From Sinorhizobium alkalisoli (GTDB lineage Bacteria; Pseudomonadota; Alphaproteobacteria; Rhizobiales; Rhizobiaceae), in contig NZ_CP034911.1 of assembly GCF_008932245.1 (NCBI RefSeq), positions 62,001 through 126,000 of the forward strand: a stretch of 64,000 nucleotides of DNA. The letters run 5' to 3'. Of this stretch, positions 63,482 to 64,000 are shown piece after piece (position 1 is the first letter of the stretch; every line of letters starts with the position of its first letter). The notes beneath the pieces were generated by a model that was given only the letters and a program-made list of their open reading frames with translations, did no database searches and was not told where the DNA came from. A program made the translations under genes and the position numbers.

Positions 63482-64000
63482 ATGACGCAGACCATGCGTG
63501 CCGCACGGCTACATGCCGTCGGTGAGCCGATGAGAATAGATCAGGTGGAGCGGCCGGTTGCCTCAGGCACCGATATCGTCGTTGAAGTCAAGGCCTGCGG
63601 AATGGTGCCAAACCTCGGCAATGTCCTTGCAAATTGGGAGACTTGGTATCCGCAGATGCCATTGCCGCCACGGCCGGCAATCCACGGGCTCGACCCTTCC
63701 GGGATCGTTCATCAGGTCGGCGAGCAGGTCGTGTCACTCAAGCCCGGGGACCGCGTCTATATCAATCCGGGGCGTTACTGCGGCGCTTGCCACGCATGCT
63801 CGTCGGGCCATCCGCAGGCATGCCAGCATTGGACGCTGGGCGGATATTTCGGCTACAATCCGAAAAGCCTGGAGATGTTCAAGCGATACCCCTATGGCGG
63901 GTTCTGCGAATACATGCTGGCGCCGCAGGCACAGGTCATCAAAATTCCCGACAATATGTCGTTTGTGCAGGGATCGCGGATGGGATACCTCGGCACGTCC
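63482..64000 (+). CDS. zinc-dependent alcohol dehydrogenase, partial
   Basis: The first 173 residues are in the window; the gene runs off the right edge. GGGAGG precedes the ATG. VEVKACGMVPN, GLDPSGIVHQVGEQV and CGACHACSSGHPQAC (structural zinc site) define the medium-chain dehydrogenase family. The usual catalytic-zinc His after the first Cys is replaced in this stretch (HGLDPSG instead of HE), which is unusual. It is transcribed away from the P450 operon through a shared promoter region, so it is likely part of the same pathway. Confidence 0.82.
   Translation, partial: MTQTMRAARLHAVGEPMRIDQVERPVASGTDIVVEVKACGMVPNLGNVLANWETWYPQMPLPPRPAIHGLDPSGIVHQVGEQVVSLKPGDRVYINPGRYCGACHACSSGHPQACQHWTLGGYFGYNPKSLEMFKRYPYGGFCEYMLAPQAQVIKIPDNMSFVQGSRMGYLGTS

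Noticed and set aside
1..64000. tRNA or rRNA genes, or a plasmid replication origin
   Set aside because: I saw no tRNA-like clover-leaf with a T-loop consensus, no rRNA motif and no repABC-type genes in the window.

Overview
The window looks like an accessory replicon (symbiotic plasmid or island) of a rhizobium in the Sinorhizobium/Ensifer, Rhizobium or Mesorhizobium group. The evidence is a nod-box-driven ttsI regulator, rhizobial type III secretion genes (nopP, nopC, nopA, rhcD-like, rhcV, rhcC2), dense IS remnants and rhizobial catabolic genes. I assigned families by reading translations and recalling known proteins; no searches were run.

Layout. 1-25 kb is a broken-up symbiotic T3SS region. 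It holds a pRiA4b-ORF3 remnant, nopP, a giant effector of about 3184 aa (2213-11767), an intact IS21 element (11952-14550, 7-bp target duplication), a tts box, nopC-nopA-rhcD-like, rhcV, a TPR lipoprotein, the decayed remains of a second SKWP-type effector on the minus strand, a nod box, and ttsI-rhcC2-y4xK. The ATPase, export core (RSTU), rhcJ and rhcC1 are not in this window. The giant effector combines about 14 'LANLVNGFSKWP' repeats, a region with an RNA-polymerase-like DxDGD signature, a complete-looking shikimate kinase domain and a C-terminal Ulp1/C48 cysteine protease with its His-Asp-Gln-Cys residues.

25-33 kb is a decayed region: an agmatinase/PLP-enzyme chimera, a UvrD-type helicase tail, an intact hipBA module with an operator palindrome, a small cluster with an HExxH protein and a DUF5677-like protein, a frameshifted IS630 and a DUF1612-like gene. 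Many of these genes differ from intact form by single-base indels.

33-42 kb carries an isochorismatase-family hydrolase and then a tight six-gene minus-strand operon (39543 to 34184): a PLP decarboxylase, a PaaK/CapK-like adenylating enzyme and four small, divergent paralogues that may belong to the AidA/PixA inclusion-body family. I recognise no described system with this composition, and it is the best candidate here for an undescribed pathway. A secreted cyanovirin-N-like lectin lies nearby. 42-46 kb is an IS graveyard (IS21, ISKra4, IS66, IS3, resolvase, IS110).

46-54 kb is an intact kdpFABCDE potassium-uptake operon with a conserved-looking tiny membrane ORF before kdpF. 54-57.3 kb holds gene debris (resolvase tail, permease tail, LysR, ROK, frameshifted parE). 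57.5-64 kb is a catabolic cluster: yceI and a membrane protein, then a P450, a LigJ-like hydratase, a signal-less substrate-binding-like protein and S-formylglutathione hydrolase, and a divergent zinc alcohol dehydrogenase that runs off the window. A shared palindromic motif (AAATACCTTTTAGTAT) precedes two of these promoters, with a related motif before the third, which suggests one local regulator.
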